A stretch of 64,000 nucleotides of DNA from Rhodanobacteraceae bacterium (GTDB taxonomy: Bacteria > Pseudomonadota > Gammaproteobacteria > Xanthomonadales > SZUA-5). The notes beneath the pieces are model-generated. The model was not told the DNA's origin and searched no databases. It saw only the letters and a list, made by a program, of their open reading frames with translations. The stretch is from assembly GCA_024234055.1 (NCBI GenBank), contig JACKOW010000009.1, positions 128,387 to 192,386 of the forward strand. The letters are read 5' to 3'. This document shows positions 17,625 through 26,768 of the stretch, piece after piece. The position numbers were made by a program, and so were the translations under genes. Every line of letters begins with the position of its first letter. The stretch's first letter is position 1.

Positions 17625-19985
17625 TCAAAACACCACATAGCGCGACCAGAAATCGCAATAACTCTTGCGGTAGTCGCTGACCAGTCCCCGCCTGAGGTCG
17701 TCGAACTCGATGGCCACATCATCGTTGGCCAGTCGCTGCGGCCACACCGGGTCGTTGCCGCCGTTGGGGTCACCGCTGGCCGCAAAGCGCGTCCATTGCC
17801 TTTGCACCTGTGCCGACAGGTCGGCCTCGGCCGCCGTGGCGCTCGGCGTCGGGCCAAAGACAAAGCCGATGTCGGCGCCATGGAAGGCACCGTAGACGGC
17901 GCTTGGTCCGGCAAACACATGGGTGTAGACATAGCGCCAGGTTGGGTGGCCGTTGGCGGCGTGGTTGCGCGTGTAGGCGGCGGCCGGGCAGGCAAACTGC
18001 AGATCGTCGAGCAGATCGGCATAGGCGTACCACGGCTCGGCATAGGCACTGGCCGGGTACTGCTGCAGCACCAGCGTGGCGATGCTCGGGAAGGTCTGGC
18101 GGATCAGCTCCTCGTAGGCGACCACGGTCGCAGGCCGTGAGCTCACCGGCAACAACGAGGTCAGCTCGTCGGCATTGATGCCGGCGATCAGGGGCACCGG
18201 GGCAGCACTGCCGTTCTGCATGGCTAGCCCTGGCGCCTCGGTCAGGCTGTAGCGATCGATGGCATGGCCGAAGGTCTCGCCGCTGCGGCCGAAGCCCACG
18301 GTCGGGTGGGTGGCCTCGATCAATGCCTCCCAGCTGAGTCCGCGCATGCAGGCCTTGCGGTCATTGACGCCGGCACATCCGGCCAGACCGATCACGCGAT
18401 CGCCCTGGGCAAAGGCGCTGCTCTGTCCTGCCGGTGCGCTGTCCAGTTCCGGCAGCGACCGTCGGCAGCCACCACTTTGCATGATCGCGCGCTGAAACAA
18501 TCCACGTGCCAGCGGACTGGAGAGCAGGGCGCAGGTCGACAGGCCTCCGGCCGATTCGCCGAAGATGGTGACGCGGGAGGGATCGCCGCCGAAAGCCGCG
18601 ATGTTGTCCCGCACCCACTGCAGGGCGGCGATCTGGTCGAGCAGCCCATAGTTGCCAGCGCTCGGATGATCCGGCGCTTCACCGGCGAATTCGGACATCG
18701 CCAGAAAGCCCAGTGGACCGAGTCGGTAGTTGATCGAGACCAGCACCACGCCGTCGTCAGCCAGGGTGGCACCGTCGTACACCAGACCTCCGTCAGGGCG
18801 CTGCTCGACGGCCGAGCCCTGTACCAGGCCGCCGCCATGGATCCAGACCATCACCGGTATCGCGGCGCCCTCGCGCAACTCGGGTGTCCAGATGTTGAGT
18901 TGCAGACAGTCTTCGTCGCGTCGACCGAGGCCGGAGTTGTAGAGGCCGTCGCTGACCGCATTCTGGGGACAGCCAGGGCCAATGACGTTGGCCGTCAACA
19001 CTCGTGTGCGTGCAGGCGCTGGCTGCGGCGCGCGCCAGCGCAGGGCAGCGAGCGGAGGCGTCACATAGGGAATGCCCATGAAGCGTGTGCTGCCCGATGC
19101 CAGGGTTTCGCCAGCCACCAATCCTTCCCGGGTGGCGGCCACGGCTTCCGGAGGGGGCGAGCGCGTCAGGATTTCCAGTCGGTGGTCAGCACGCACGAAG
19201 CGACCGCCGGCACCGTAGGGGTATTCCATCTGCAGGCCGATGCGATTGCTGTCGACATCATTGCGCGGTGTCACCAGTTGCAGGGACACGGGTCCGGCGT
19301 CTGCCACCACCAGGGGCTGGCTGGCGCAGCTGCGGCAATAGCCGCGGGCAAAGCGGAACTGCTGCGCAAAGGCGGTGGCGCTGACCGGGTCGCTGGCGTA
19401 GGCCCAGCGCGGCTTGCCCTCGGCGTCGTAGACGTAGAGGGTGTGAAAGGCGCGGGTGGCACCGGCCTCGCCAAAGAAATAGCCGATCAGGCCCCAGCCG
19501 CTGTCGTCGTTGCCACCAAACCAGCTGCCGGACAGCGCCGATTCGGGCGCCGTGGTGGCCGGTACGATCGGTTCCAGGCACCAGCGCAGTGCCTCGCCGC
19601 CGATGGCGAAGCGGAAGTCGTAGAGGCCGCTGGCGCCGGGTCTGGCGCCGCCGCTGCCGCAGGCATTGCTGTCGCTGACGCGCGTCAAACTGGCACCGGG
19701 AAAGCGCGCAAACACCGTGGCCGCCGGGTTGGCGCCTGGATCGTAGCGGTACTCGCTGATGGCGAGGTTGCCGCTGTCACCGGACCAGCTGCCGTCGATC
19801 AGATACCAGACCGGCTGGCCGTCGTCGGCGAAGCTGAAGAAGGTGCCGACCACGCGATCGCCTACGATCTGCAGATCAAGACCGTGGCCATCGCGGTCGC
19901 GGTCGAAATACAGCCCCGGTGACGGTGGCGCCGCGGCGGCGAGCACATTCCACAGCAACAACAGTGCTACCCATCCCGATCGCAT
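17625..19985 (-). CDS. Secreted type-B carboxylesterase with N-terminal beta domains
   Basis: The 786-residue protein has a signal peptide (MRSGWVALLLLWNVLAAAAP). Residues 23-275 hold two copies of the beta module seen at 14723: HGLDL then DDGQPVWYLI (to 63), and GSWFGGNDDSGWGLIGYF then DAEGKPRWAYA. From about residue 280 comes a carboxylesterase type B domain with the oxyanion loop HGGG (383-386) and the nucleophile elbow FGESAGG, Ser478. A GINADELTSLLP segment lies further on, and the C terminus has an AFHGADIGFVFG-like block with the catalytic-His region. It should hydrolyse esters outside the cytoplasm. The substrate is unknown. Confidence 0.9.
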   Translation of the reverse strand: MRSGWVALLLLWNVLAAAAPPSPGLYFDRDRDGHGLDLQIVGDRVVGTFFSFADDGQPVWYLIDGSWSGDSGNLAISEYRYDPGANPAATVFARFPGASLTRVSDSNACGSGGARPGASGLYDFRFAIGGEALRWCLEPIVPATTAPESALSGSWFGGNDDSGWGLIGYFFGEAGATRAFHTLYVYDAEGKPRWAYASDPVSATAFAQQFRFARGYCRSCASQPLVVADAGPVSLQLVTPRNDVDSNRIGLQMEYPYGAGGRFVRADHRLEILTRSPPPEAVAATREGLVAGETLASGSTRFMGIPYVTPPLAALRWRAPQPAPARTRVLTANVIGPGCPQNAVSDGLYNSGLGRRDEDCLQLNIWTPELREGAAIPVMVWIHGGGLVQGSAVEQRPDGGLVYDGATLADDGVVLVSINYRLGPLGFLAMSEFAGEAPDHPSAGNYGLLDQIAALQWVRDNIAAFGGDPSRVTIFGESAGGLSTCALLSSPLARGLFQRAIMQSGGCRRSLPELDSAPAGQSSAFAQGDRVIGLAGCAGVNDRKACMRGLSWEALIEATHPTVGFGRSGETFGHAIDRYSLTEAPGLAMQNGSAAPVPLIAGINADELTSLLPVSSRPATVVAYEELIRQTFPSIATLVLQQYPASAYAEPWYAYADLLDDLQFACPAAAYTRNHAANGHPTWRYVYTHVFAGPSAVYGAFHGADIGFVFGPTPSATAAEADLSAQVQRQWTRFAASGDPNGGNDPVWPQRLANDDVAIEFDDLRRGLVSDYRKSYCDFWSRYVVF

Positions 19986-20343
19986 TCGCTGAATTCCTTC
20001 GGTTTTCGGTCATCAACGCCGGCGGGCGGCAGCGGTTGACTGAGGTTCTGAGGTCGTCCGTGTGCCGGTCTCGGCTCGATCTGCGTGAAAGCTACCGTCC
20101 GTCGGGCGGTAGCGAGGTGAATGAGACATTCCAGGCACTGGCGACATCTATTTCGCGGACCTGCCTACCGACAATCCGTTTCTGGCAACAGGACCCGGAC
20201 CCCTTCTGCACGGTGGCAGGTCTGGTGTTCCCGTCGCAGCGACTGCCCCCGTGGTCGCTGCGGCGGGACTTCCTTGGTGCCGGCATGCCGGTGTGCGATT
20301 GGTTGGATTGGCGTCATTTGACGCCGTCCGCGTGTTTCAACGC
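19986..20343. other. Divergent intergenic region, esterase and tRNA-Lys
   Basis: This stretch separates the esterase start from the tRNA-Lys promoter. The only structures seen are a small hairpin (GCTACCG at 20091 with CGGTAGC ending at 20113) and loosely palindromic GC-rich sequence. There is no convincing open reading frame. Confidence 0.5.
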
Positions 20344-20372
20344 TTGCCGTATCCGCCCCCCTTCCCTAAACT
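20344..20372 (+). promoter_or_regulatory. Candidate sigma-70 promoter of tRNA-Lys
   Basis: TTGCCG at 20344-20349 and TAAACT at 20367-20372 match the -35 and -10 hexamers at four of six positions each, with an ideal 17-bp spacer. Transcription would start near 20379, 13 bases before the mature tRNA. The GC-rich stretch between -10 and start is typical of stringently controlled stable-RNA promoters. Confidence 0.45.
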
Positions 20373-20391
20373 TCCGCGCCCGGCTTGCAGT

Positions 20392-20466
<75 letters not shown>

Positions 20467-20543
20467 TTCGCTCGCGCAATTCCGGTCGCCATGCTGTGCG
20501 CCGGGTTCAGGCCTCCCGAATCGTCCTCCTTCAGCAGGTTCCG

Positions 20544-21887
20544 ATGAGCATTCGCGTCCTCACCGGCATCAAGCCGACCGGTACTCCGCATCTGGGCAAC
20601 TACGTGGGCGCCATCCGGCCGGCCATCGCCGCCAGCCTGGATCCGGGCATCGAGTCCTACTATTTCCTGGCCGACTACCATGCGCTCGCCGGCTCTGCCG
20701 ATGCCGAGCGAGTCCACCGTTCGACACTGGAAGTGGCTGCGAGCTGGCTGGCAGCGGGCCTCGATCCGGCGCGCGTGCACTTCTACCGCCAGTCCGATTT
20801 GCCGGAAGTCACCGAGCTGACCTGGCTGCTGTCCTGTGTGACCGCCAAGGGGCTGCTGAATCGGGCTCATGCCTACAAGGCCGCGGTCGATGCCAACGTC
20901 GCTGCGGGTCTGGATGCCGATCACGGCATCGCCATGGGCCTGTACCTGTATCCGGTGCTGATGGCCGCCGACATCCTGATGTTCAATGCCCACCGGGTGC
21001 CCGTGGGGCGCGACCAGATCCAGCACATCGAGATCGCCCGCGATCTGGCGCAGCGCTTCAATCATCTGCATGGGGGCGACTATTTCACGTTGCCCGAGGC
21101 CGCCATCGAGGAGCACACCGCGGTGTTGCCGGGTCTGGACGGTCGCAAGATGAGCAAGAGCTACGACAACGTCATCCCCTTGTGGGGCAGCAGCAAGGCG
21201 CTGCGGGCGTCGATCTTTGCGATGGTCACCAATTCGCAGGCGCCGGGCGAGCCCAAGGATCCGCAGAGCTCCTCGCTGTTCCAGCTCTACCAGGCCTTTG
21301 CCAGCGCCGCTGAAACCGAAGCGCTGCGTCAGGATTATGCCGAGGGCATCGCCTGGGGTGATGCCAAGCAACGCGTGTTCGAGCGCATCGATGCCGAACT
21401 CGGCCCCGCTCGCGAGCGCTACATCCATTTGGTGACACGGCCGCAGGAGATCGAAGCTATCCTGCAGCAAGGTGCCGAGCGCCTGCGACCGAAAGCGCGG
21501 GCGCTGCTGGCCCGATTGCGCGATGCGGTAGGTCTGCGCTCTCTGAACCGCCTGCAGGCAACCACCGCGGCGCCCAAAGCGGCCAAGAAAGCCAAACTGC
21601 CGCGTTTCGTGCAGTTCAAGGAGCCCGACGGCAAGCTCAACTTCAAGTTCTTCGCCGCCAGCGGCGAGTTGTTGCTGACCGGTGTGGGTTATGTCGACGC
21701 CAAGGCCAGCGCGGCGGCGATGAGTGCGCTGCAAGATGGTCGATTGTTGAATATCCGAGGTCAGGAATTGTGGAGCGAAGGAGGGGCGCGCGTAGCTGTC
21801 TTGGCGGGTCCTTCAGAGCGTGCCTTTGAGAACTTGGAGGCTCTTCGCTCCGCTTTCGCAGAACTCCGCGCAGCGATGACCGACTAG
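20544..21887 (+). CDS. trpS: Tryptophanyl-tRNA synthetase with C-terminal DUF1508-like extension
   Basis: The 447-residue class I synthetase charges tRNA-Trp. The HIGH-type motif is HLGN at residues 16-19 (TGTPHLGNY), and KMSKS lies at residues 202-206. Catalytic-domain length is about 330 residues. After an Ala/Lys-rich linker, about 95 extra residues begin near 350. The segment FKFFAASGELLLTGVGY resembles the YegP/DUF1508 fold. The frame is open upstream through the tRNA, but ATG at 20544 matches the family start. The extension is unusual for bacterial TrpS and its role is unknown. Confidence 0.95.
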   Translation: MSIRVLTGIKPTGTPHLGNYVGAIRPAIAASLDPGIESYYFLADYHALAGSADAERVHRSTLEVAASWLAAGLDPARVHFYRQSDLPEVTELTWLLSCVTAKGLLNRAHAYKAAVDANVAAGLDADHGIAMGLYLYPVLMAADILMFNAHRVPVGRDQIQHIEIARDLAQRFNHLHGGDYFTLPEAAIEEHTAVLPGLDGRKMSKSYDNVIPLWGSSKALRASIFAMVTNSQAPGEPKDPQSSSLFQLYQAFASAAETEALRQDYAEGIAWGDAKQRVFERIDAELGPARERYIHLVTRPQEIEAILQQGAERLRPKARALLARLRDAVGLRSLNRLQATTAAPKAAKKAKLPRFVQFKEPDGKLNFKFFAASGELLLTGVGYVDAKASAAAMSALQDGRLLNIRGQELWSEGGARVAVLAGPSERAFENLEALRSAFAELRAAMTD

Positions 21888-21893
21888 CCCTCC

Positions 21894-22184
21894 ATGACCG
21901 GGCTGGTCGGGATCCTGTTGCTCGCACCGTTGTTGGCGGTGCTGATGGGCATCTACCACTTCGCTGCTAGCCGCGCGCCGCGCACGGCAACGTTGCAGCA
22001 CTACGATCGACTGGCGCTGGCCATGGCCGTCTTGCTGACGGTGCTGGCCATCGTGCTCTGCCAACACTACGCGCCCGCCGCGCGCGGCCCGATCTGGCCA
22101 CATGTCTATGCGGCACTGGGCGGATTCTTCACGATGCTGGCCGCGCTCGGCGGCGCCTGGTGGCTGCGGCCCAAACAGGGCTGA
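21894..22184 (+). CDS. Small membrane protein, unknown function
   Basis: The 96-residue protein has three predicted membrane segments: VGILLLAPLLAVLMGIYHFA, LALAMAVLLTVLAIVLC, and AALGGFFTMLAALGGAWWL. It starts 6 bp after the trpS stop and is probably co-transcribed. No family is recognised. It appears to be an inner-membrane protein with a cytoplasmic WLRPKQG tail. Confidence 0.65.
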   Translation: MTGLVGILLLAPLLAVLMGIYHFAASRAPRTATLQHYDRLALAMAVLLTVLAIVLCQHYAPAARGPIWPHVYAALGGFFTMLAALGGAWWLRPKQG

Positions 22185-22380
22185 CGCGGATCAGGCACTG
22201 CAGCCGGGTTTGAGCCAGGAGCGGGACGCGAAGGGCGCGAAGGAAGAGCAGAAAGGTCGCGAAGGAGAGCGGTCCCGATCAATACGGGCCAGCCCGGCTG
22301 GGTGAGGTCCAGCGGCATCGCCGCCCGGACAGCGCTGCGCGCAGTGCGGGCTACCACGGCCGGTGCCCGGGCTCTGGTCT

Positions 22381-22414
22381 GACAACCGACAACCAGCAAC
22401 CAGCAACCAGCAAC
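22381..22414 (-). repeat. Short tandem array abutting the ampG stop
   Basis: Units of 7 bp (CAACCAG, CAACCGA on the plus strand) occupy 22381-22414 and touch the stop codon of the minus-strand gene at 22415. In the sense of that gene the sequence is GGTTGCTGGTTGCTGG-like, with regularly spaced G pairs. The rest of the gap (22185-22380) contains degenerate GCGAAGG-type repeats (GCGAAGGGCGCGAAGG) and nothing coding. Confidence 0.7.
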
Positions 22415-23734
22415 CTAAACCGGCTTCTCGCCGTCGGCCTCGTTCACATAGCCGCGCCGCACCAGCAGCATGAACAGCACGATGCCCGGCAGGGCCAGCA
22501 GCGTGGTCAGCAGATAGAACTGCACATAGCCCAGGGACTGGATCAGGGCGCCGGCAGAGGTGCCGGTGATGAAGCGACCGACCACGCTGGCGCCAGCCGA
22601 GATCAGCGCGTACTGGCTGGCGGTGAAGCGCAGATCGCACAGTGCCGAGAAATAGGCGACCACGCAGACACCGCCGGCGCCGCTGGCAAAGTTCTCGAAG
22701 CCGATGGCCGCGGCCATGAAGGCATTGGAGTGCCCGATCTGGGCCAGGCCGGCAAAACTCAGGTTGGACACCGCCATAAGCCACAGACACCAGATCACCG
22801 ATCGGCGCACGCCCATGCGCGCATACATGGCGCCACCCACGAAGATGCCGATCAGATAGGCCCAGAAGCCCATGCCGACATCGTAGGCGGCAATCTCGGT
22901 ATTGGTGTATCCGAGATCGTCGAAGAGCAATCTGAACGTCAGGTTGGCCAGGGTGTCGCCGATCTTGTGCAGCAGCACGAACAGCAGCACCAGAACGGCG
23001 CCGCGGCGGGCGAAGAATTCGATCAGCGGCTCGCTGACTGAACGCCAGAGCTCCCCGAGGCCTGTGCGATGGCCGGGCTCGCGATGGCGCGCGGGTTCGC
23101 CCATGAACAGGGTGGTCACCATGGCTGGCAAGGCAAACACCGCACAGACGGCGTAGGCCCATTGCCAGCCGGCAGACTCGGCGACCACCAGTGCCAGCGC
23201 GCCGGCGGCCACCGAGCCGATGCGCCAGCCGTACTGCGACATGCCGGCACCTACACCCAGTTGACGCGGGCTCAGCAACTCGATGCGATAGGCGTCGATG
23301 ACGATATCGAAACTGGCGCCGGCCACGCCGACCAGGATCGCTGCCTGGGCGGTGGCCCACAGACTGGCCTTGGGATCGACCAGCGCCAGATTGATCACGG
23401 CGGCCATCACCAGCGTCCCGGTGACCCACAGCCAGGACACACGCTGCCCCAGATGGCCGATCAGCGGCAGACGCACGCCATCGATGATCCAGGCCCACAG
23501 GAACTTGAGGTTGTAGACCAGGAAGGCCAGTGAGAAGGCGGTGACCGCCTTCTTGTCGATGCCATCCTGCGCCAGTCGCGTGGTCAGCGTGGCCCCGATC
23601 ATCGCGTAGGGGAAGCCGGAGGAAATGCCCAGGAACAGCGCCGCCAGCGGTGCCGATTCGGTATAGGGGCGCACGCCGGCCGGTAAACACCGGCGCCAGT
23701 CCTGCGGTGGGGTGGTGTCTGCGTTCATCTGCAC
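22415..23734 (-). CDS. ampG: AmpG-like muropeptide transporter (MFS)
   Basis: The 439-residue inner-membrane protein has about 12 hydrophobic segments and matches the AmpG/Slc33 branch of the major facilitator superfamily. LGISSGFPYAMIGATL at the first helix, LAFLVYNLKFLWAWIIDGV and a FDIVIDAYRIELL segment in the first half are characteristic. AmpG imports GlcNAc-anhydroMurNAc peptides for cell-wall recycling. Several diverged AmpG paralogues exist in this lineage, so the exact substrate is not certain. MNAD at 23728 is a possible alternative start. There is no recycling gene next to it. Confidence 0.82.
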   Translation of the reverse strand: MQMNADTTPPQDWRRCLPAGVRPYTESAPLAALFLGISSGFPYAMIGATLTTRLAQDGIDKKAVTAFSLAFLVYNLKFLWAWIIDGVRLPLIGHLGQRVSWLWVTGTLVMAAVINLALVDPKASLWATAQAAILVGVAGASFDIVIDAYRIELLSPRQLGVGAGMSQYGWRIGSVAAGALALVVAESAGWQWAYAVCAVFALPAMVTTLFMGEPARHREPGHRTGLGELWRSVSEPLIEFFARRGAVLVLLFVLLHKIGDTLANLTFRLLFDDLGYTNTEIAAYDVGMGFWAYLIGIFVGGAMYARMGVRRSVIWCLWLMAVSNLSFAGLAQIGHSNAFMAAAIGFENFASGAGGVCVVAYFSALCDLRFTASQYALISAGASVVGRFITGTSAGALIQSLGYVQFYLLTTLLALPGIVLFMLLVRRGYVNEADGEKPV

Positions 23735-23906
23735 AGACTACGAGATCAGCCGGTCGCTGCGGGCCCGTGCGCTTGCTCGGGCGCGGTTGCCCGCAAACCG
23801 ACCCGGATTGGCCCCGCTGTGCGCTCCATCACGTCTGATTTCTGGACAGATGGGCACAGTCATCGCAGCATTGAGATCTGGGACCGCACGGAGACAGCGT
23901 CAGTAC

Positions 23907-24176
23907 ATGCCGGATTATCTGGTCAGGGGCATCGACGAAAAACTTGCACTGCGCATCAAGGACTATGCGCGGGATCGGCAGGTGACTCTGAATGATGGCG
24001 TGCTTGAGTTGATCGCCGCCGGTCTGGATTCGCGCGCTTCGCGGGTGGCACTCAGTGGCGGTGCACGTGCCGCCGAAGTCGAATCCGAGGTGCGCATGCT
24101 CGGTGGCAGCTGGAATTCCGACGAAGCCAGCGCCTTCGCCGACGCCCTGCGGGCACTGGAGCGGCTGCCGCGCTGA
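23907..24176 (+). CDS. Small Arc/FitA-like ribbon-helix-helix protein
   Basis: The 89-residue protein begins MPDYLVRGIDEKLALRIK. This is the pattern of a short beta strand followed by two helices seen in Arc- and FitA-type DNA-binding proteins, with DRQVTLNDGVLELIAAGL as the second helix region. Its C-terminal part (GSWNSDEASAFADAL) could contact a partner. No toxin gene lies beside it, so an antitoxin role is not supported. The frame is open upstream, but the conserved start is ATG at 23907. Confidence 0.6.
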   Translation: MPDYLVRGIDEKLALRIKDYARDRQVTLNDGVLELIAAGLDSRASRVALSGGARAAEVESEVRMLGGSWNSDEASAFADALRALERLPR

Positions 24177-24207
24177 GGTCGTGCGGTGGCTGAGCTGGGT
24201 TTGTTGA

Positions 24208-24326
24208 GAGGGCACGAGGGCGAGAGGGCACGAGGGCGCGTTAAAGCGGGCGCGAGGCAGGGCTGAGATTCTTCGTGCCTTCGTGCCTTCGTGCCCTCGT
24301 GCCTTCGTGCCCTCGTGCCCTCGTGC
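24208..24326. repeat. 8-bp tandem array with inverted arm, next to cca stop
   Basis: Seven units of CTTCGTGC or CCTCGTGC occupy 24271-24326 and end two bases before the cca stop. On the other side, 24208-24238 holds the complementary GAGGGCACGAGGGCGAGAGG sequence. Together they can form a long hairpin. In the sense of cca the array reads GCACGAGG-type units with regularly spaced G runs. The same unit follows the carboxylesterase gene at 17584-17625. Confidence 0.8.
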
Positions 24327-24328
24327 CC

Positions 24329-25579
24329 TCAAGCTCCTCCCGCCAACACCGCAGCCACCGCCTTGACCCGCTCCTGCCGTAAGGCTTCGCCGACGGCCGG
24401 CCCGCTGAGACCCCGTTCCAGCAAGGGTGCAGTACTGACTGCGAGTGCGGCGCGCAGTGCCGACTGCAGTCGCTCACCCTGCGGGTAGGGTTCCTCGGAG
24501 CGCCCCAGGCGGCCGCGGTGATCGGCCTCGCAGGCCAGCGCGAAGCGCCGCACCCGCTCCGGCTTGCGTAATCCGTCGAGCCGTTCCAGCAATTTGAACA
24601 CCGTGCCCGGCTTGAGTTCGGCAAAGCGATGCATGGTCAGGTGGTGCTCGCAGACCAGCAGGCCCAGATCGCGGTGCTCGGTCGGCACTTTCAGGCGCGC
24701 GCTCAGGGCACGGGCTGGCTCGACGCCGCGTTGCTCGTGCAGCACATGCCGCGGCCATTCTTCCGCGGGTGTCAGTGCCTTGCCCAGATCGTGCACCAGC
24801 GCTGCGTAGGCAACCTGATCGTCGCCCGGCGCCAGTCTGGGGCACTGGTCGAGCACCAGTTGCAGATGAATGCCACTGTCGACCTCGGGATGGAATTCGG
24901 CACGCTGGGGCACGCCGTACAGGCCGTCGATTTCCGGAAACAGCCTGGCCAGCGCGCCGCACTCGCGCAGTGTGACCAGAAAAGCGCTGGGTTGGGCCTC
25001 GGTCAGCGCCCGCCGCAGCTCCTGCCAGATGCGTTCGGGTACCAGATGGTCGACCTCACCGTTGTCGACCATGCCGCGCATCAATTCCAGTGTCTCCGGC
25101 GCCAGCCTGAATCCAAGCGGCGCGAAGCGCGACAGGAAGCGCGCTGCGCGCAGAATCCGCAGAGGATCCTCGGCGAAAGCCTCGGACACATGTCGCAGCA
25201 GGCGCTGCTGCAGGTCTTGCTGGCCGCCATAGGGGTCGATCACGCGGCCGTCGGCGTCTTCGGCCATGGCGTTGATGGTGAAGTCGCGGCGGCGCAGATC
25301 TTCTTCCAGACTGACGTCGGCGCCGGTGTGGAAGGTGAAGCCGGCATAGCCGCGCCCGGTCTTGCGCTCGGTGCGCGCCAGCGCGTACTCGGCTTGGGTC
25401 TGCGGATGCAGGAACACCGGAAAGTCGGCGCCCACCGGCCGAAATCCAGCCGCCAGCATGGCTTCGGGCGCGCTGCCGACGACCACAAAGTCGCGGTCGC
25501 CATGCGCACGCCCCAGCAGTCGGTCACGCACCGCGCCGCCGACCAGATAGCATTTCAATCCGTGGGTGTGTTTATCCAT
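24329..25579 (-). CDS. cca: CCA-adding tRNA nucleotidyltransferase
   Basis: The 416-residue enzyme adds or repairs the 3' CCA of tRNAs. The N terminus KCYLVGGAVRDRLLG and GDRDFVVVG (catalytic carboxylates) define the class II nucleotidyltransferase core. RRDFTINAMA, DPYGGQQDL and RILRAARFLSRF follow. A C-terminal HD domain includes AYAALVHDLGKA and CEHHLTMHR, as in the gammaproteobacterial multifunctional form. Length is normal. It is divergent from the DUF3034 gene, with a 56-bp spacer. Confidence 0.96.
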   Translation of the reverse strand: MDKHTHGLKCYLVGGAVRDRLLGRAHGDRDFVVVGSAPEAMLAAGFRPVGADFPVFLHPQTQAEYALARTERKTGRGYAGFTFHTGADVSLEEDLRRRDFTINAMAEDADGRVIDPYGGQQDLQQRLLRHVSEAFAEDPLRILRAARFLSRFAPLGFRLAPETLELMRGMVDNGEVDHLVPERIWQELRRALTEAQPSAFLVTLRECGALARLFPEIDGLYGVPQRAEFHPEVDSGIHLQLVLDQCPRLAPGDDQVAYAALVHDLGKALTPAEEWPRHVLHEQRGVEPARALSARLKVPTEHRDLGLLVCEHHLTMHRFAELKPGTVFKLLERLDGLRKPERVRRFALACEADHRGRLGRSEEPYPQGERLQSALRAALAVSTAPLLERGLSGPAVGEALRQERVKAVAAVLAGGA

Positions 25580-25635
25580 TGCAGACCTGCGGGTGCCCGG
25601 TACAATCTGGTGAGAACTCTACGCGAGCGGACTGG

Positions 25636-26475
25636 ATGCGTGGTCTATACCTGCTGAGCCTGTGTGTGCTCGCGCTTCAGGCCAGCGCCGCCGATGGCCG
25701 GCTGCGTGGCAGCGGCGGACTGCTCTCGGTGGAAGGCGCCGCCGGTGGCGGGCTGGTGCCCTGGGCGGTGATCGCCGGCCATGGCGAGCGCGGCGAATGG
25801 GATCTGGTGGCGGGGGCGACGGTCGTCGATACCGGCGATTTCGATCTGCGTTCAACAGCGCTGGCGCTGGCCTGGGACAACCGGCTGGAACTGTCCTATG
25901 CGCGGATGTCGCTGGGACTGGATGCCCTGGTCGAACGCGGTCTGTTTCCCGATCGGCGTCTGGATACCGAGGTGCTGGGGGCAAAACTGCGCCTGGGCGG
26001 CGATCTGATCTATGGATCGGGCCCGCAAGTATCGCTGGGCCTGCAATGGCGGCGCTCGCGCGATCCGGATCTGGTCATGCTGGCCTCGGCCGAGAATCAA
26101 CAGGGCGCAGATGTCTATCTCAGCGCCAGCAAGCTCTGGGTGGATGGCATCGGCAGTCGCCGCACGCTGGCCAGCCTGACTCTGCGTTCGACCACCGCCC
26201 ATCAGCTCGGTCTGGCCGGTTTCAGCGATCGCCGAAGCACCACGCTGGAGGGCAGTGTCGCGGTCTTTGTGCATCCGGACTGGCTGCTGGGCGTCGAATA
26301 TCGCGGCAAACCCGATCGACTGGCGTCTGCCCACGAGGACGACTGGAGCAATGTCTTTGTGGCCTGGTTGCCCTCCAAGCAATGGCATCTGGCCCTGGCC
26401 TACGCGGACCTGGGTTCGATAGGCGGCATTTCCGGACAGCGCGGCTACTACTTCAGCGTGCAGGCTTCACCATGA
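25636..26475 (+). CDS. DUF3034 family exported protein
   Basis: The 279-residue protein has a signal peptide (MRGLYLLSLCVLALQASAAD) and a beta-rich body with alternating hydrophobic strands, for example LSLGLQWRRSRDPD-like and RRTLASLTLRSTT. It ends in an aromatic residue pattern close to an outer-membrane barrel (GYYFSVQASP). It matches DUF3034, whose members include GGLLSVEGAAGGGLVPWAVI near the N terminus. Function is unknown; an outer-membrane location is inferred. The start at 25636 is set by the signal peptide. Confidence 0.78.
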   Translation: MRGLYLLSLCVLALQASAADGRLRGSGGLLSVEGAAGGGLVPWAVIAGHGERGEWDLVAGATVVDTGDFDLRSTALALAWDNRLELSYARMSLGLDALVERGLFPDRRLDTEVLGAKLRLGGDLIYGSGPQVSLGLQWRRSRDPDLVMLASAENQQGADVYLSASKLWVDGIGSRRTLASLTLRSTTAHQLGLAGFSDRRSTTLEGSVAVFVHPDWLLGVEYRGKPDRLASAHEDDWSNVFVAWLPSKQWHLALAYADLGSIGGISGQRGYYFSVQASP

Positions 26476-26497
26476 ACCCATCTCATGATTCACCGCC

Positions 26498-26768
26498 GCG
26501 TCATTGCGAGCCACCTGCTTCGGCCCGAAACTCCTCACGGGCCATCAACCGCCAGCTTGCCCGTAGGAGCGACCTCGCGTCGCGACCTGCAAGCCGCAGG
26601 TCCGCCGCAGCGGTCGCGCCGCAAGGGCGCTTCTACAAATGAACAAATCAAATCAACAATTTGCGATATGGGTCCATGGAGAGGAGCGCAGCGACGAATC
26701 AATCCAGAGACTGCCTGCTGGGCATCTGGATGGCCTCCCTCAGATCAGGTCCTGGGTCGCAATGACGC
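26498..26768 (+). repeat. Full composite interspersed repeat with inverted ends
   Basis: The gap 26476-26815 is almost wholly a 271-bp element. Its ends are inverted copies, GCGTCATTGCGA at 26498-26509 and TCGCAATGACGC at 26757-26768. Inside are TAGGAGCGACCTCGCGTCGC and its inverted partner GGTCGCGCCGCAAGGGCGC, then TTGCGATATGGGTCCATGGA, GAGGAGCGCAGCGACGAATC and AATCCAGAGA. Related copies are at 4235-4640, 51718-51970 and 63868-63971. It ends 48 bp before the globin start, so it may carry that gene's promoter. Confidence 0.82.

Noticed and set aside
23907..24176. Toxin-antitoxin module
   Set aside because: The protein looks like a ribbon-helix-helix antitoxin, but no toxin gene is adjacent on either side.
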